Below, piece by piece: positions 8,726 to 16,270 of a stretch of 64,000 nt of DNA; within the stretch, counting starts at the first letter, position 1; every line of letters starts with the position of its first letter. Under the pieces are notes generated by a model. That model saw only the letters and a list, made by a program, of their open reading frames with translations, did no database searches and was not told the origin of the DNA. Both the position numbers and the translations under genes were made by a program. The stretch covers positions 87,219 through 151,218 of the forward strand of contig JAIKZG010000013.1 of NCBI GenBank assembly GCA_024682415.1. The letters are read 5' to 3'. Origin of the DNA: Prevotella sp. (GTDB lineage Bacteria > Bacteroidota > Bacteroidia > Bacteroidales > Bacteroidaceae).

Positions 8726-8876
8726 GTTCCTTCAAAAAACCTACGAACACAAAACACGGGCGTGTACATGCCCGAACTGTGGTCGTAGGAAACCAGAAGG
8801 AACGACAAGACGCGCCCGTGAAATAACACGGACGTCTGCACTTGTACATTATTCCTTCTTAGTCTAAAATTTCCTA
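8726..8876 (-). repeat. REP-like nested hairpin element in the leader of the R-M operon
   Basis: GTTCCTTC, six bases, CCTACGA (8726-8746) is mirrored by TCGTAGG, six bases, GAAGGAAC (8783-8803), with an inner CGGGC/GCCCG stem around TGTACA. A third arm (ATTCCTTC ... CCTACG, about 8850-8876) repeats the motif in the first orientation. It can form a second hairpin with the middle arm, with inner stems CACG/CGTG and AGACG/CGTCT. The whole unit is GC-richer than the genes on either side. It looks like a mobile palindromic repeat rather than coding sequence. A 60-codon ORF across it on the minus strand is listed as rejected. Confidence 0.65.
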
Positions 8877-8962
8877 CGTTTCAGTTCGAATGGAACAATA
8901 GCAAACGCTATAATTATTACCAGTAAAATAAGTAGTGGAGCTTAATACTCCGACTTGCATTG

Positions 8963-8970
8963 CAAAGGTA
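8963..8970 (-). promoter_or_regulatory. -7 element, probable promoter of the R-M operon
   Basis: The minus strand reads TACCTTTG followed by CA, a perfect TAnnTTTG. If used, it gives a leader of about 260 bases before the methyltransferase ATG, which would include the whole REP-like hairpin element. No clear TTTG is at the -33 spacing. Confidence 0.45.
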
Positions 8971-9104
8971 ATAATAAACAGTTAATTGGTAATACTTTAT
9001 TCTGCTAATTAACATGGAATTAACGAAATCTTATGAATTTTGCTCGTCTGTCATTGAGTGTCTGTAGAGTAATTTTTGTGAATAGCTGCGCAAAGAAAGT
9101 TTTT

Positions 9105-9418
9105 TTGCTCGGTCAGTGTGTTTGCGCATCGTCACAGCTATCTCCCTTGCTCGGTTAGTGTGTTTGCGCATCGTCAAAGCTATCTCCCTTGCTCGGTTAG
9201 TATGTATGCGCATCGTCATAGTTATCTCCCTTGCTCGGTCAGTGTGTTTGCGCATCGTCACAGTAATCTCCCTTGCTCGGTTAGTATGTATGCGCATCGT
9301 CAAAGCTATCTCCCTTGCTCGGTCAGTGTGTTTGCGCATCGTCACAGCTATCTTCCTTGCTCGGTTAGTATGTTTGCGCGTCGTCACAGTTGCCTTCCTT
9401 GCTCGGTTAGTATGTTTG
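9105..9418. repeat. 42-bp tandem repeat (7 full copies plus a partial)
   Basis: Units start at 9105, 9147, 9189, 9231, 9273, 9315, 9357 and 9399 (partial). Each begins TTGCTCGGT and contains TTTGCGCATCGTCA or a close variant. Because 42 is a multiple of three and the unit has few stops, long ORFs appear on both strands (14-residue repeats such as RKHTDRAREI on minus). This more likely reflects the repeat arithmetic than a protein. Copies differ by only a few bases, so copy number probably varies between strains. Confidence 0.9.
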
Positions 9419-9439
9419 AAGTGTATTCTGCGTTGTTCT

Positions 9440-9739
9440 TTAGAATATCAGTTTACGTATTATGAAATAGTACACTACATAACTTATCATAATTGTCATT
9501 CGGATGAACTTATATTTATAGTAGCCGAACTCATAAAGGAATTTATCGAGAAGATAAGCACCTGCGAGGATTGTTATTATAATGTCGTTATATAACTCAT
9601 TTCCGACTTTTAGGGATTCTCCTATCAGTGAGGGGCATGTAAAATCAATAATTTCAACGATGAAAACCACAATCATGATTATGTCCATAACGCTGAAAAT
9701 GAGATTGCTCCTTTTCTGAACTCTCTTAATTTTTATCAT
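9440..9739 (-). CDS. Small membrane protein of unknown function
   Basis: The 99-residue ORF starts MIKIKRVQKRSN and shows three hydrophobic stretches (about 14-33, 52-66 and 78-95) joined by short charged loops. That layout fits a small three-pass membrane protein. No family is recognised. Base composition is AT-rich like the other accessory genes here. It stands alone between the 42-bp repeat array and the ATPase gene, on the same strand as both. The membrane pattern makes it more credible than a random ORF, but nothing else confirms it. Confidence 0.5.
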   Translation of the reverse strand: MIKIKRVQKRSNLIFSVMDIIMIVVFIVEIIDFTCPSLIGESLKVGNELYNDIIITILAGAYLLDKFLYEFGYYKYKFIRMTIMISYVVYYFIIRKLIF

Positions 9740-9787
9740 AATATTTGTATTTATTGTTTAGACGTTTGATGGTAAAGGTAAGCTAAT

Positions 9788-11224
9788 TTACTTCTGGTCA
9801 AGAAATTCTCTTGCCATTCGCGTAAGTTCATCGGTGTCTATTGTTTCCAAAATCACTTCTTCTGGCTCTAAATTGAGCAGGAATTGCATATAGGTGGGGA
9901 GAGTCAATAGGTCTCCATCTCGCCCGACGTTGTAATCTCCGAACTTGATGAAATGTTTTATCCCATATTTCTCAGGGTGTTTTCTGACGGTAGAAAAACT
10001 TTTTGCCTGGGCGCTTTTTGCTTTCACCTCAACTGGAATGCACTCGCCTTTATAACGGATAAGGAAATCCAACTCCAAGCCAGAATCTTTTTGGAAATAG
10101 TATAGGCTCTGTCCTTTTTTGATGAGTGTGTCGGCCATCAGGTTTTCAAAGATAGCTCCTTTGAATCCTCCCAAATTGCCTTGAAGAATATCTGCTCTTG
10201 TCGTACCTCCAAGCATGGCTACCAACATGCCGATGTCGGCAGTGTAGACCTTGAACACGTTGTCTATGGCATTGCCTTCCAAAGGAAGCCCTGTTATGTT
10301 GGAGTTATAGCATCGGCGTATGATGTCGGCATCTTCCAACCATTGGAGGGAGTCTTTGTAAAACACACCGCGTCCACCACTTTCCACTTTAGACCACTGG
10401 TATTTTTTGTTTTCTTTTGCCAGCTGTTTTGGAATGGCATTAAAACAGGCCCGAATGTGAGGTTTGTCCTTATCATCGGCATATTTCAGCATGTCTGAAC
10501 GGTATTCTTTAAGAAGGGAATTCCAAACATCATTCACCTTGCCCATGTTGCCAGTTTCTATTAGTGCATTTACTGCAGCAGGCATTCCTCCCACTGCAAC
10601 ATATCGATACAGGAGAGTTTTCATAGCAACGTGGATGCCACTTGGTACAGGAGTCTCATCCTTCAAACATCGCTTCAATACATTGATGACATCTTCATTC
10701 ATATCGTTCGCCCACAGAAACTCTTCAAAATCGAGTGGATACATCTCTACTATTTGCTCGTAGCCAACAGGGATGGAATTACTTCCCTTTTCTTGTTTGG
10801 TTGGTTTCCTCGTACGCTGCCTTTTTTCATCTTGACCATAGCCTTGTACACCGAGTAGCGAGCCTGTAGCAATGATGTCATAACGACCGTCTTCCTTGAA
10901 GAACTTCAAGCTGGTACGAGCTTCCGGGCAATCTTGGATTTCATCCAGAATAATGCATGTTTCTCCAGGAACGAATTTTGTAGCTCTCATCTGGGCAGAA
11001 AGGTTAAGGATTATGCTATCGACATCCTTTGAGTCATAGAAAGCTTCTTTCCTTCTTTCTTGCTTGATGAAATTGATATATACCACATACTTGTAGTTCT
11101 CTTCAGCAAATATTTTGGATATATAGGTTTTTCCGCATTGGCGGATGCCCATGATAACAAGTGGGGAATGGTTTGATTGCTCCTTCCACTTTTTTAACGT
11201 CTCATATATTTTTCTTTTAAGCAT
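9788..11224 (-). CDS. AAA ATPase with DUF4143 (orphan ATP-binding protein)
   Basis: The 478-residue protein has a Walker A loop GIRQCGKT (residues 26-33) and a Walker B strand IILDEIQ (91-97), followed by TGSLLG, a sensor-type motif. The C-terminal third carries the DUF4143 region with LELDFLIRYKGECIPVEVKAKS, which resembles the D...ExK core of a PD-(D/E)XK nuclease fold. These ATPases are common and multicopy in Bacteroidetes. Their role is not established, though some occur near defence or mobile genes. It ends about 50 bases from the small membrane gene and has a TATCTTTA box just upstream of its start. It is monocistronic as far as can be seen. Confidence 0.85.
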   Translation of the reverse strand: MLKRKIYETLKKWKEQSNHSPLVIMGIRQCGKTYISKIFAEENYKYVVYINFIKQERRKEAFYDSKDVDSIILNLSAQMRATKFVPGETCIILDEIQDCPEARTSLKFFKEDGRYDIIATGSLLGVQGYGQDEKRQRTRKPTKQEKGSNSIPVGYEQIVEMYPLDFEEFLWANDMNEDVINVLKRCLKDETPVPSGIHVAMKTLLYRYVAVGGMPAAVNALIETGNMGKVNDVWNSLLKEYRSDMLKYADDKDKPHIRACFNAIPKQLAKENKKYQWSKVESGGRGVFYKDSLQWLEDADIIRRCYNSNITGLPLEGNAIDNVFKVYTADIGMLVAMLGGTTRADILQGNLGGFKGAIFENLMADTLIKKGQSLYYFQKDSGLELDFLIRYKGECIPVEVKAKSAQAKSFSTVRKHPEKYGIKHFIKFGDYNVGRDGDLLTLPTYMQFLLNLEPEEVILETIDTDELTRMAREFLDQK

Positions 11225-11371
11225 AATATGTTATTTTTGCGCGTAAAGATACGTTTTTTTTATGACTTTTGTAATAATCGTTGTCGTTTTTCTAACGACT
11301 TTTGCTTGTCTTTATGCTTTTTTTAAAACGAAGTTTCAAAATCCGTTGCTTTTTTTAACCGATCTGCATTA

Positions 11372-11410
11372 TTGCATTGCAAAGGCAAGAATAAACCGTT
11401 GATAGGTAAT
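11372..11410. repeat. 39-bp segment related to 8955-8993
   Basis: TTGCATTGCAAAGG and the following bases match 8955-8993 at 34 of 39 positions. The preceding bases (CGATCTGCATT) match 8715-8725, so the same two blocks are contiguous here but separated by about 230 bases near the R-M leader. Confidence 0.6.
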
Positions 11411-11483
11411 CATAAAGGAATTATTTATTGTTCAATTGTTTCGTGACAAATGTAAGCTAACGAAATTTAGTTGTGCACCGCTT

Positions 11484-12962
11484 TTACTTCCTACTTCTTA
11501 CAAGTCGCTGATACACTGACGGCGTCATGCCGTTCTCCTTTTTGAACGCGCTGATGAAGCTGGCAGCGGAGCTGTAGCCCAAATCCTGATAGATGGCCTG
11601 AATGGTCATGTTGCCGTAGTTGTCGGTGTCGGAAAGGCGCTTGCACGCTTCCATGATGCGAGCCTCGTTGAGCATAGACTTGAAATTCTTGCCAAGCACA
11701 TCGTTGATAATCCACGACACATATTTGGTGTTGCTCTCCACAGCCTGAGAGAGCATGCCAAGGCTGAAATCGGGACGGGAGATATAGTCTACATCGTCCA
11801 TAACGCGGATGATGCGCCTTTTCAGCTCGTCGATCTGCTCTTCGCTAAGCCCGATGCCGAGACGCTCTTGCTGTTTAGCGTCGTCGGCAGCGGAAATGCT
11901 GAGCTGCATCTTGTCGCACAAGGCCTTGCTGCGCACGATAAGCTCCTCGTTTTTCTTCACGAGCATCTGCTGAGCCTGCAACAGCTTGCGACTTTTGCGA
12001 CGCAGCATATAATATAAGGTAGAGAGTAGAATCACGCAGCATGATATTACGGCTATCATGAGCATGAGGTGGTGGTTGAATATCTGTAGGCGGCTTATCG
12101 CCTTGTCCTGACTCTTGCGCTCGCATTTCAGCAGCTTGTTGTTCACCATGTAGTATTTGTGGTAGCTGAACACGGAGTCGGAAATGGAAAGGGCCATAAG
12201 CTTCTGCTTGCGGGCGTTGATGGAGTCGCCGGCACGGCAGTAGGCAATGCTCTTGTGGCGATGGATGTCGGCAAGCACGTTCATGTCGTTGTAGCGCACA
12301 GCAAAGGCGGAAGCCTTGTCGTAAAAAGCATGTGCCTTGGGGAATAGATTCTGCATGCAGTAGAGCTTGCCAAGCTGAATATATACTTCCTCGCTGTATT
12401 GTGGCGCATATTCCTTCTCCTCGGCATAGCGCAGAGCCTTGTTGAAATAGTATTCCGCTATCTGGTATCGCTTTTCGAGCGTGGCGATGAGGCCGTTGTA
12501 GAAAAGGTTGTCGCTGCGCTTCTCAGTAACGTTGTCCCACGGCAGCAGCTGCATGGCGTTGAGATAACGGCGCGCGCCTGCCACGTCTTCTAAATGGCAA
12601 TAGGCCTGCACCAAATTGCACGCCAAGGGATATTGCAGCTTCTCGTCGCCCAGTTTCACTGCTCCTCGGTAAGCCTTTAGCTGATAGTTGAGGCAACGCT
12701 GATAATCGCCCACAATGCCGTAGATGTTGCCAAGGCGACCGAGGAATATCGCCTTGTCGCGCTCGTTGCCGCTCTCCTCGGCGAGGTCAAGACCATAGAT
12801 ATAGCAGTCCATCGCCTCCGTGAGCTGTTCGGATGCGTAATAATTGTCGCCTTTTTGTCGTATGTAATTTAGGTTCGCCGTCTTTGCTGAGAGGTGAACG
12901 CATGGGGTAATGAGTAATAGAGCGCAAAGCATCGCTTTGTATGCGCATGAGAATAGTTTCAT
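11484..12962 (-). CDS. TPR - membrane - AraC-type DNA-binding regulator
   Basis: The 492-residue protein starts with a signal peptide (to about residue 26, HLSAK). Tetratricopeptide-like helices span about 30-270 (for example AIFLGRLGNIYGIVGDYQRC). One membrane span follows near 292-316 (MLMIAVISCCVILLSTLYYML), then a coiled-coil linker. The C-terminal AraC-type helix-turn-helix (about 390-490) includes IQAIYQDLGYSSAASFISAFKKENGMTPS. The layout implies a sensor with periplasmic TPRs and a cytoplasmic DNA-binding end, a form frequent in Prevotella and Bacteroides. The signal and the target genes are unknown. A TACCTTTG promoter box lies 38 bases upstream. Confidence 0.88.
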   Translation of the reverse strand: MKLFSCAYKAMLCALLLITPCVHLSAKTANLNYIRQKGDNYYASEQLTEAMDCYIYGLDLAEESGNERDKAIFLGRLGNIYGIVGDYQRCLNYQLKAYRGAVKLGDEKLQYPLACNLVQAYCHLEDVAGARRYLNAMQLLPWDNVTEKRSDNLFYNGLIATLEKRYQIAEYYFNKALRYAEEKEYAPQYSEEVYIQLGKLYCMQNLFPKAHAFYDKASAFAVRYNDMNVLADIHRHKSIAYCRAGDSINARKQKLMALSISDSVFSYHKYYMVNNKLLKCERKSQDKAISRLQIFNHHLMLMIAVISCCVILLSTLYYMLRRKSRKLLQAQQMLVKKNEELIVRSKALCDKMQLSISAADDAKQQERLGIGLSEEQIDELKRRIIRVMDDVDYISRPDFSLGMLSQAVESNTKYVSWIINDVLGKNFKSMLNEARIMEACKRLSDTDNYGNMTIQAIYQDLGYSSAASFISAFKKENGMTPSVYQRLVRSRK

Positions 12963-12999
12963 TGATGTCCTATATATATAAATATGTGTATGTAGGCTG

Positions 13000-13007
13000 C
13001 AAAGGTA
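13000..13007 (-). promoter_or_regulatory. -7 element of the TPR-AraC regulator
   Basis: The minus strand reads TACCTTTGCAG, an exact TAnnTTTG box ending 38 bases upstream of the ATG at 12962. No good -33 is visible. Confidence 0.55.
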
Positions 13008-13159
13008 GCTATTTTTTTTATATTCTTGAAATTAAAAATCAATAATGGCTGATTGTTAGGCTGGCAGCGATGGGGGCGTTACCTTTGCGCCATGTTTTTC
13101 TGACGGAAAGGAAATCGGTGAATTCGTATATAGAACATTACCAAGTTAAACACACACAT

Positions 13160-13226
13160 ATAAAAGATTAGAGAAAAGGCTGCGCCTCTCTGCGTACATT
13201 GATTTGTTGATACGCAGGAGGCGCAG
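13160..13226 (-). terminator. radC terminator
   Basis: CTGCGCCTCTCTGCGTA (13180-13196) pairs with TACGCAGGAGGCGCAG (13211-13226), one base bulged. On the minus strand the stem is followed by CCTTTTCTCTAATCTTTT, a T-rich tail. It lies about 58 bases after the radC stop. Confidence 0.75.
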
Positions 13227-13284
13227 TTGCTATATGCTGCTTTGAAGTAGAATCTACGTCTGCTGAAAATGAGAATGGCAGTCG

Positions 13285-13968
13285 TTATATTCTGCCCTGC
13301 TCACGATAAGAATAGTAGTTGCCGTCGGTGATTATCACGTGGTCGAGGAATGTAAGGCGCATGAGCGAGCACGCCTTTGAGATGTTGGTGGTAAGAGTGT
13401 CGTCGCTGCGGCTGGGGTGGAGGTTGTTGCTCGGGTGGTTGTGGCAGAGCACTATCACAGTAGCGTTATTGAGCAGAGCTTCCTTCATGATGATGCGCAC
13501 ATCAACAGAGGTGTCGGTAATGCCGCCATGAGAAAGGCGCACGCTCTTGATAAGCCTGTAGTTGTTGTTCATAAGTATCACCCATGCTTCCTCCACATCA
13601 AGATCTTGCATCTTGGGGTGCATATATTCATATATGTATGACGCTGCTCCGAGGTCTTTGCGCTCTTCTGCCTTCTCTCTCGCGCGACGTTTGCCAAGCT
13701 CGCAGGCAGCAAGCACCGTTATCGCCTTTGCTGGGCCCATGCCGTGATACTGCTCCAGCTCTCTTATGCTCATCTTGCCCAAAGTGTTGAGGTTGTTGTT
13801 GCAGTCGTTGAGCACTCGCTTCATCAGCGCCACCGCACTTTCCTTGGTAGAGCCAGAGCCGATAAGAATGGCAAGCAGCTCGGCGTTGCTCAGGGCTTCC
13901 GCTCCGAGCGTCATCATCTTCTCTCTCGGGCGGTCTTCCTTCGCCCATTCGTTAATGTTGAGTTTCAA
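13285..13968 (-). CDS. radC: RadC family JAB/MPN-domain protein
   Basis: The 227-residue protein has the N-terminal helix-hairpin-helix part (ELEQYHGMGPAKAITVLAACELGKRRA, about 68-95). The JAB/MPN metal-binding core is in the second half: the signature VIVLCHNHPSNNLHPSRSDD supplies the H-x-H and the later aspartate. RadC was named from a repair phenotype later traced to another gene. Its biochemical role remains uncertain, although the fold is that of a metalloprotease or deubiquitinase. It is 59 bases from the glycosyltransferase stop, on the same strand, with a terminator behind it. Confidence 0.93.
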   Translation of the reverse strand: MKLNINEWAKEDRPREKMMTLGAEALSNAELLAILIGSGSTKESAVALMKRVLNDCNNNLNTLGKMSIRELEQYHGMGPAKAITVLAACELGKRRAREKAEERKDLGAASYIYEYMHPKMQDLDVEEAWVILMNNNYRLIKSVRLSHGGITDTSVDVRIIMKEALLNNATVIVLCHNHPSNNLHPSRSDDTLTTNISKACSLMRLTFLDHVIITDGNYYSYREQGRI

Positions 13969-13980
13969 TTTCTTAAATTC

Positions 13981-14007
13981 TGTGTTATCTGTGAAATCCG
14001 TGAGAGC
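13981..14007 (-). repeat. Third copy of the dispersed 'CACnGATTTCAC' element
   Basis: The minus strand reads GCTCTCACGGATTTCACAGA and then TAACACA, matching the 623-655 copy except at a few positions. It fills the gap between the glycosyltransferase stop and the radC start. Confidence 0.65.
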
Positions 14008-14027
14008 CTATTCTTTCTCAGCGTGAG

Positions 14028-15029
14028 CTATTTATAAAAGTTCTTTTTGAAAGCCTGAGTGTTCTCATCGCCACGTTTCAGCACTATGCGCACCCACCAT
14101 GCCCAGAGGAAGCCGAAGCCGTAGCCCATAAGCTGAATGAATGCCGCTATTACGCTTAATGCGCCTATCACGACGCTCTTGTTCTTAATGCTGCTGTCGG
14201 CAAATATCAGCAGAATGTATAGGGCGATAGGGGCAAGGAGAGGAAGACATTGAAGGATATGCCCGATTACTAAAAGGGCAAACACTCCGAGAGTGAATAC
14301 CATAGGCAGCAGATGGACAATCTTCAGCGACTCAGGATATCGCTTATAAAGGTTGATGCGCGCCATTCCGCTGTTGAACACCTGGCGGAAGAACTTCACG
14401 AAGTCGGTGCGGCGCTTGTGCCATACCCATGCCTCGGGAAACAGACGGCAACGCAGCCCGGCCTTGAAAATGCGGATGGAGAAATCAATGTCTTCGCCGA
14501 AACGCATATCAGAGAAACCTTTCAGCTCCAGATACTTGTCGCGACGAATGCCCATATTGAACGAGCGTGGATAGAACTTGTCGAGCTTCTTCTTGCCACC
14601 ACGTATGCCGCCCGTGGTGAAGAAGCTTGTCATGGAGTAGGAGATGGCTTTCTGCACAGTGGTGAAGTTGGCATTGGCGCAGTCGGGCCCTCCGAAGGCG
14701 TCGGCAGGCTCTCGGCGTAGCTCCTCGCTTACAGCATTAAGATACCCATTGGGCACTACCACGTCGCTGTCGAGGATGATGAGATATTCGCCCTGAGCAA
14801 GCTCCGCGCCATAGTTGCGACTCTTGGCAGGGCCGCTGTTCAGTTTCTGATAATAAGATATGTTGAGGCTGTCGGCATATTTGTGGCATACGTCCTCGCA
14901 TGGTATGCTTGAGCCGTCTTCCACGATGATGACTTCAAAATCCTTTTCCTCCTGATGGGTAAGGCTTTCAAGAAGCTCATCAACCTCGTCGGGACGGTTG
15001 TAGACAGGAATGATAAAACTGTATTTCAT
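14028..15029 (-). CDS. Family 2 glycosyltransferase, membrane anchored
   Basis: The 333-residue protein begins with the GT2 pattern MKYSFIIPVYNRPDEVDELL. The nucleotide-binding EDGS and the DxD-type LDSDVVVP (about residues 93-99) follow. The conserved region GGPDCANANF, then FGEDIDFSIRIFKAG, is the ED acceptor-side motif. Two hydrophobic spans near 240-310 anchor it in the inner membrane. Such enzymes transfer sugars from nucleotide donors to lipid or glycan acceptors. The donor and acceptor cannot be predicted, and no glycan cluster surrounds it. It is transcribed with radC downstream. Confidence 0.9.
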   Translation of the reverse strand: MKYSFIIPVYNRPDEVDELLESLTHQEEKDFEVIIVEDGSSIPCEDVCHKYADSLNISYYQKLNSGPAKSRNYGAELAQGEYLIILDSDVVVPNGYLNAVSEELRREPADAFGGPDCANANFTTVQKAISYSMTSFFTTGGIRGGKKKLDKFYPRSFNMGIRRDKYLELKGFSDMRFGEDIDFSIRIFKAGLRCRLFPEAWVWHKRRTDFVKFFRQVFNSGMARINLYKRYPESLKIVHLLPMVFTLGVFALLVIGHILQCLPLLAPIALYILLIFADSSIKNKSVVIGALSVIAAFIQLMGYGFGFLWAWWVRIVLKRGDENTQAFKKNFYK

Positions 15030-15077
15030 GTGTGTATATACGTGTAAAAACTGAATAGATGATAGGTAAATGTCGGT

Positions 15078-15137
15078 AAAAAAATAAGGAACTTAACAGC
15101 TCGGCAAGCGATGTTCCCGAAAGTTGTTAAGTTCCTT
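15078..15137 (-). terminator. efp terminator
   Basis: GGAACTTAACA (15088-15098) pairs perfectly with TGTTAAGTTCC (15125-15135). On the minus strand the stem runs into TTATTTTTTTACC. It starts about 36 bases after the efp stop. Confidence 0.8.
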
Positions 15138-15171
15138 AATATAATTCGTTAACAGAACATCCCGTGAGAGA

Positions 15172-15738
15172 TTATTCTGTTACTCTCTGCAAGTAGCTTC
15201 CGTCGCGTGTATCAACCTGCACCTTGTCACCCTCGTTGATGAACAAAGGAACGCGAATCTCAACACCTGTCTCAAGAGTAGCTGGCTTTGTAGCGTTGGT
15301 AGCAGTGTTGCCCTTGATACCTGGCTCGCTGTGAGCTACGAGGAGCACAGTCTTAACTGGCATTTCAGCGAAAAGGATTGTGCCGTCTGTTGTATCGGTA
15401 ACAACCTCTACGATGTCGTTCTCCTTCATGTAGTCAACACCTGTGATGGCTTCCTTAGCGATAGGAGCCTGCTCGAATGTCTCCTGATTCATGAAGATGT
15501 AGTCCTCACCGTCCTTGTAGAGATACTGATAAGGACGACGCTCGATGCGAACATCCTCAAGCTTAAATCCAATCTGCCATGTACGCTCCAATACGCGACC
15601 AGTTGTCACGTTCTTCAGCTTACAAATCATAACGGTGTTTCCCTTACCCGGCTTTCTGTGCTGGAAGTCGATACATGTCCAGATCTGACCGTCCATGCGG
15701 ATGCATGTTCCAATCTTGATTTTCTCTGAGTTGATCAT
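15172..15738 (-). CDS. efp: Elongation factor P
   Basis: EF-P binds the ribosome between the P and E sites and relieves stalling at consecutive prolines. The 188-residue length is typical. The N-terminal domain carries the tip loop QHRKPGKGN, with the lysine normally modified in other species at about K32. The C-terminal OB folds end with the family pattern RVPLFINEGDKVQVDTRDGSYLQRV. The gene is divergent from rpmH and has a TAACTTTG promoter box upstream and a good terminator. Confidence 0.96.
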   Translation of the reverse strand: MINSEKIKIGTCIRMDGQIWTCIDFQHRKPGKGNTVMICKLKNVTTGRVLERTWQIGFKLEDVRIERRPYQYLYKDGEDYIFMNQETFEQAPIAKEAITGVDYMKENDIVEVVTDTTDGTILFAEMPVKTVLLVAHSEPGIKGNTATNATKPATLETGVEIRVPLFINEGDKVQVDTRDGSYLQRVTE

Positions 15739-15793
15739 TGTTGTATTGTTTTTTATGTTATAATAATCGTAATATAATGATATTGTTGCGGTT

Positions 15794-15801
15794 GCAAAGT
15801 T
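15794..15801 (-). promoter_or_regulatory. -7 element of efp
   Basis: The minus strand reads TAACTTTGC, matching TAnnTTTG, 56 bases upstream of the efp ATG. No clear -33 TTTG is at the usual spacing. Confidence 0.5.
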
Positions 15802-15851
15802 ACAAAGAAATTATAAAAATGGGTTGTTTTTAGGCTAAAAATAGATTATTT

Positions 15852-15883
15852 TTTGGTTGTTACAAAAGAAATGAGTACTTTTG
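15852..15883 (+). promoter_or_regulatory. rpmH promoter
   Basis: TTTG at 15852-15855 and TACTTTTG at 15876-15883 are separated by 20 bases, the ideal Bacteroidetes sigma-ABfr spacing. The predicted transcript starts about 80 bases before the rpmH ATG. Confidence 0.85.
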
Positions 15884-15968
15884 CACCCCAAACGAGTATC
15901 TTGTTTGCTCGTTTCTCGCTGATAGATAGCGATTAAGCAGATTAATAAAACAATAAAATTATATAAAA

Positions 15969-16124
15969 ATGAAAAGAACATTTCAGCCTCACAACCGTCG
16001 CCGCGTAAATAAGCACGGCTTCCGCGAGCGTATGGCAACAAAGAACGGTCGCCGCGTATTGGCAGCTCGCCGCGCACATGGCCGCAAGAAACTCACTGTT
16101 TCTGATGAGCACCACGGAAAATAA
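15969..16124 (+). CDS. rpmH: 50S ribosomal protein L34 (bL34)
   Basis: The gene is too short for the ORF track. It encodes 51 residues, [20 protein letters not shown] and onward, the near-invariant start of bL34, followed by the [21 protein letters not shown] basic stretch. The C-terminal SDEHHGK is a short extension. bL34 is a late-assembling component of the large ribosomal subunit. A strong promoter and an intrinsic terminator frame the gene, so it is monocistronic. In many bacteria rpmH precedes rnpA. Here rnpA is about 3 kb downstream in a separate operon. Confidence 0.97.
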   Translation: MKRTFQPHNRRRVNKHGFRERMATKNGRRVLAARRAHGRKKLTVSDEHHGK

Positions 16125-16163
16125 TCTTTTCCGCGTTGTAATGTAAGGAATTAGTTTAAACTA

Positions 16164-16201
16164 AAAAAGGCAGTAGGGAATTTTATCTCTGCTGCCTTTT
16201 T
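16164..16201 (+). terminator. rpmH terminator
   Basis: AAAAAGGCAG (16164-16173) pairs with CTGCCTTTTT (16192-16201), giving a symmetrical stem with A- and T-tracts. The T-tract also supplies the -33 TTTG of the metK promoter. Confidence 0.9.
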
Positions 16202-16230
16202 GGTTCTTAAAGCTATTATTCGTATATTTG
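16199..16230 (+). promoter_or_regulatory. metK promoter overlapping the rpmH terminator
   Basis: TTTG (16199-16202) and TATATTTG (16223-16230) are 20 bases apart. The -33 box lies inside the terminator's T-tract. The metK ATG is 40 bases after the -7 box. Confidence 0.8.
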
Positions 16231-16270
16231 CACACAAAATTTCAATCTATTATATATTCATATAAAAAGT

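Larger units (their letters stand above)
12963..13284. other. Intergenic region holding the regulator promoter and the radC terminator
   Basis: About 320 bases. The left part contains the minus-strand TACCTTTG box (13000-13007) of the TPR-AraC gene. The right part contains the radC terminator hairpin. No ORF of interest is present between them. Confidence 0.6.

Noticed and set aside
8667-8849. Minus-strand 60-residue ORF in the R-M leader, a possible controller gene
   Set aside because: It lies across the palindromic element, has no helix-turn-helix pattern and overlaps the methyltransferase start. It is better read as a shadow of the REP-like repeat.
9031-9387. Minus-strand 118-residue ORF of 14-residue repeats
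   Set aside because: Same cause. Its basic repeat peptide could be real, but nothing beyond the frame supports it.
9116-9595. Plus-strand 159-residue ORF across the 42-bp repeat, and its 115-residue neighbour
   Set aside because: Openness comes from the 42-bp period lacking stops; three frames over the same bases are open and none has a family, signal or promoter.
16125-16270. SAM riboswitch upstream of metK
   Set aside because: The spacer holds only the rpmH terminator and the promoter; the leader is too short and has no fitting fold.
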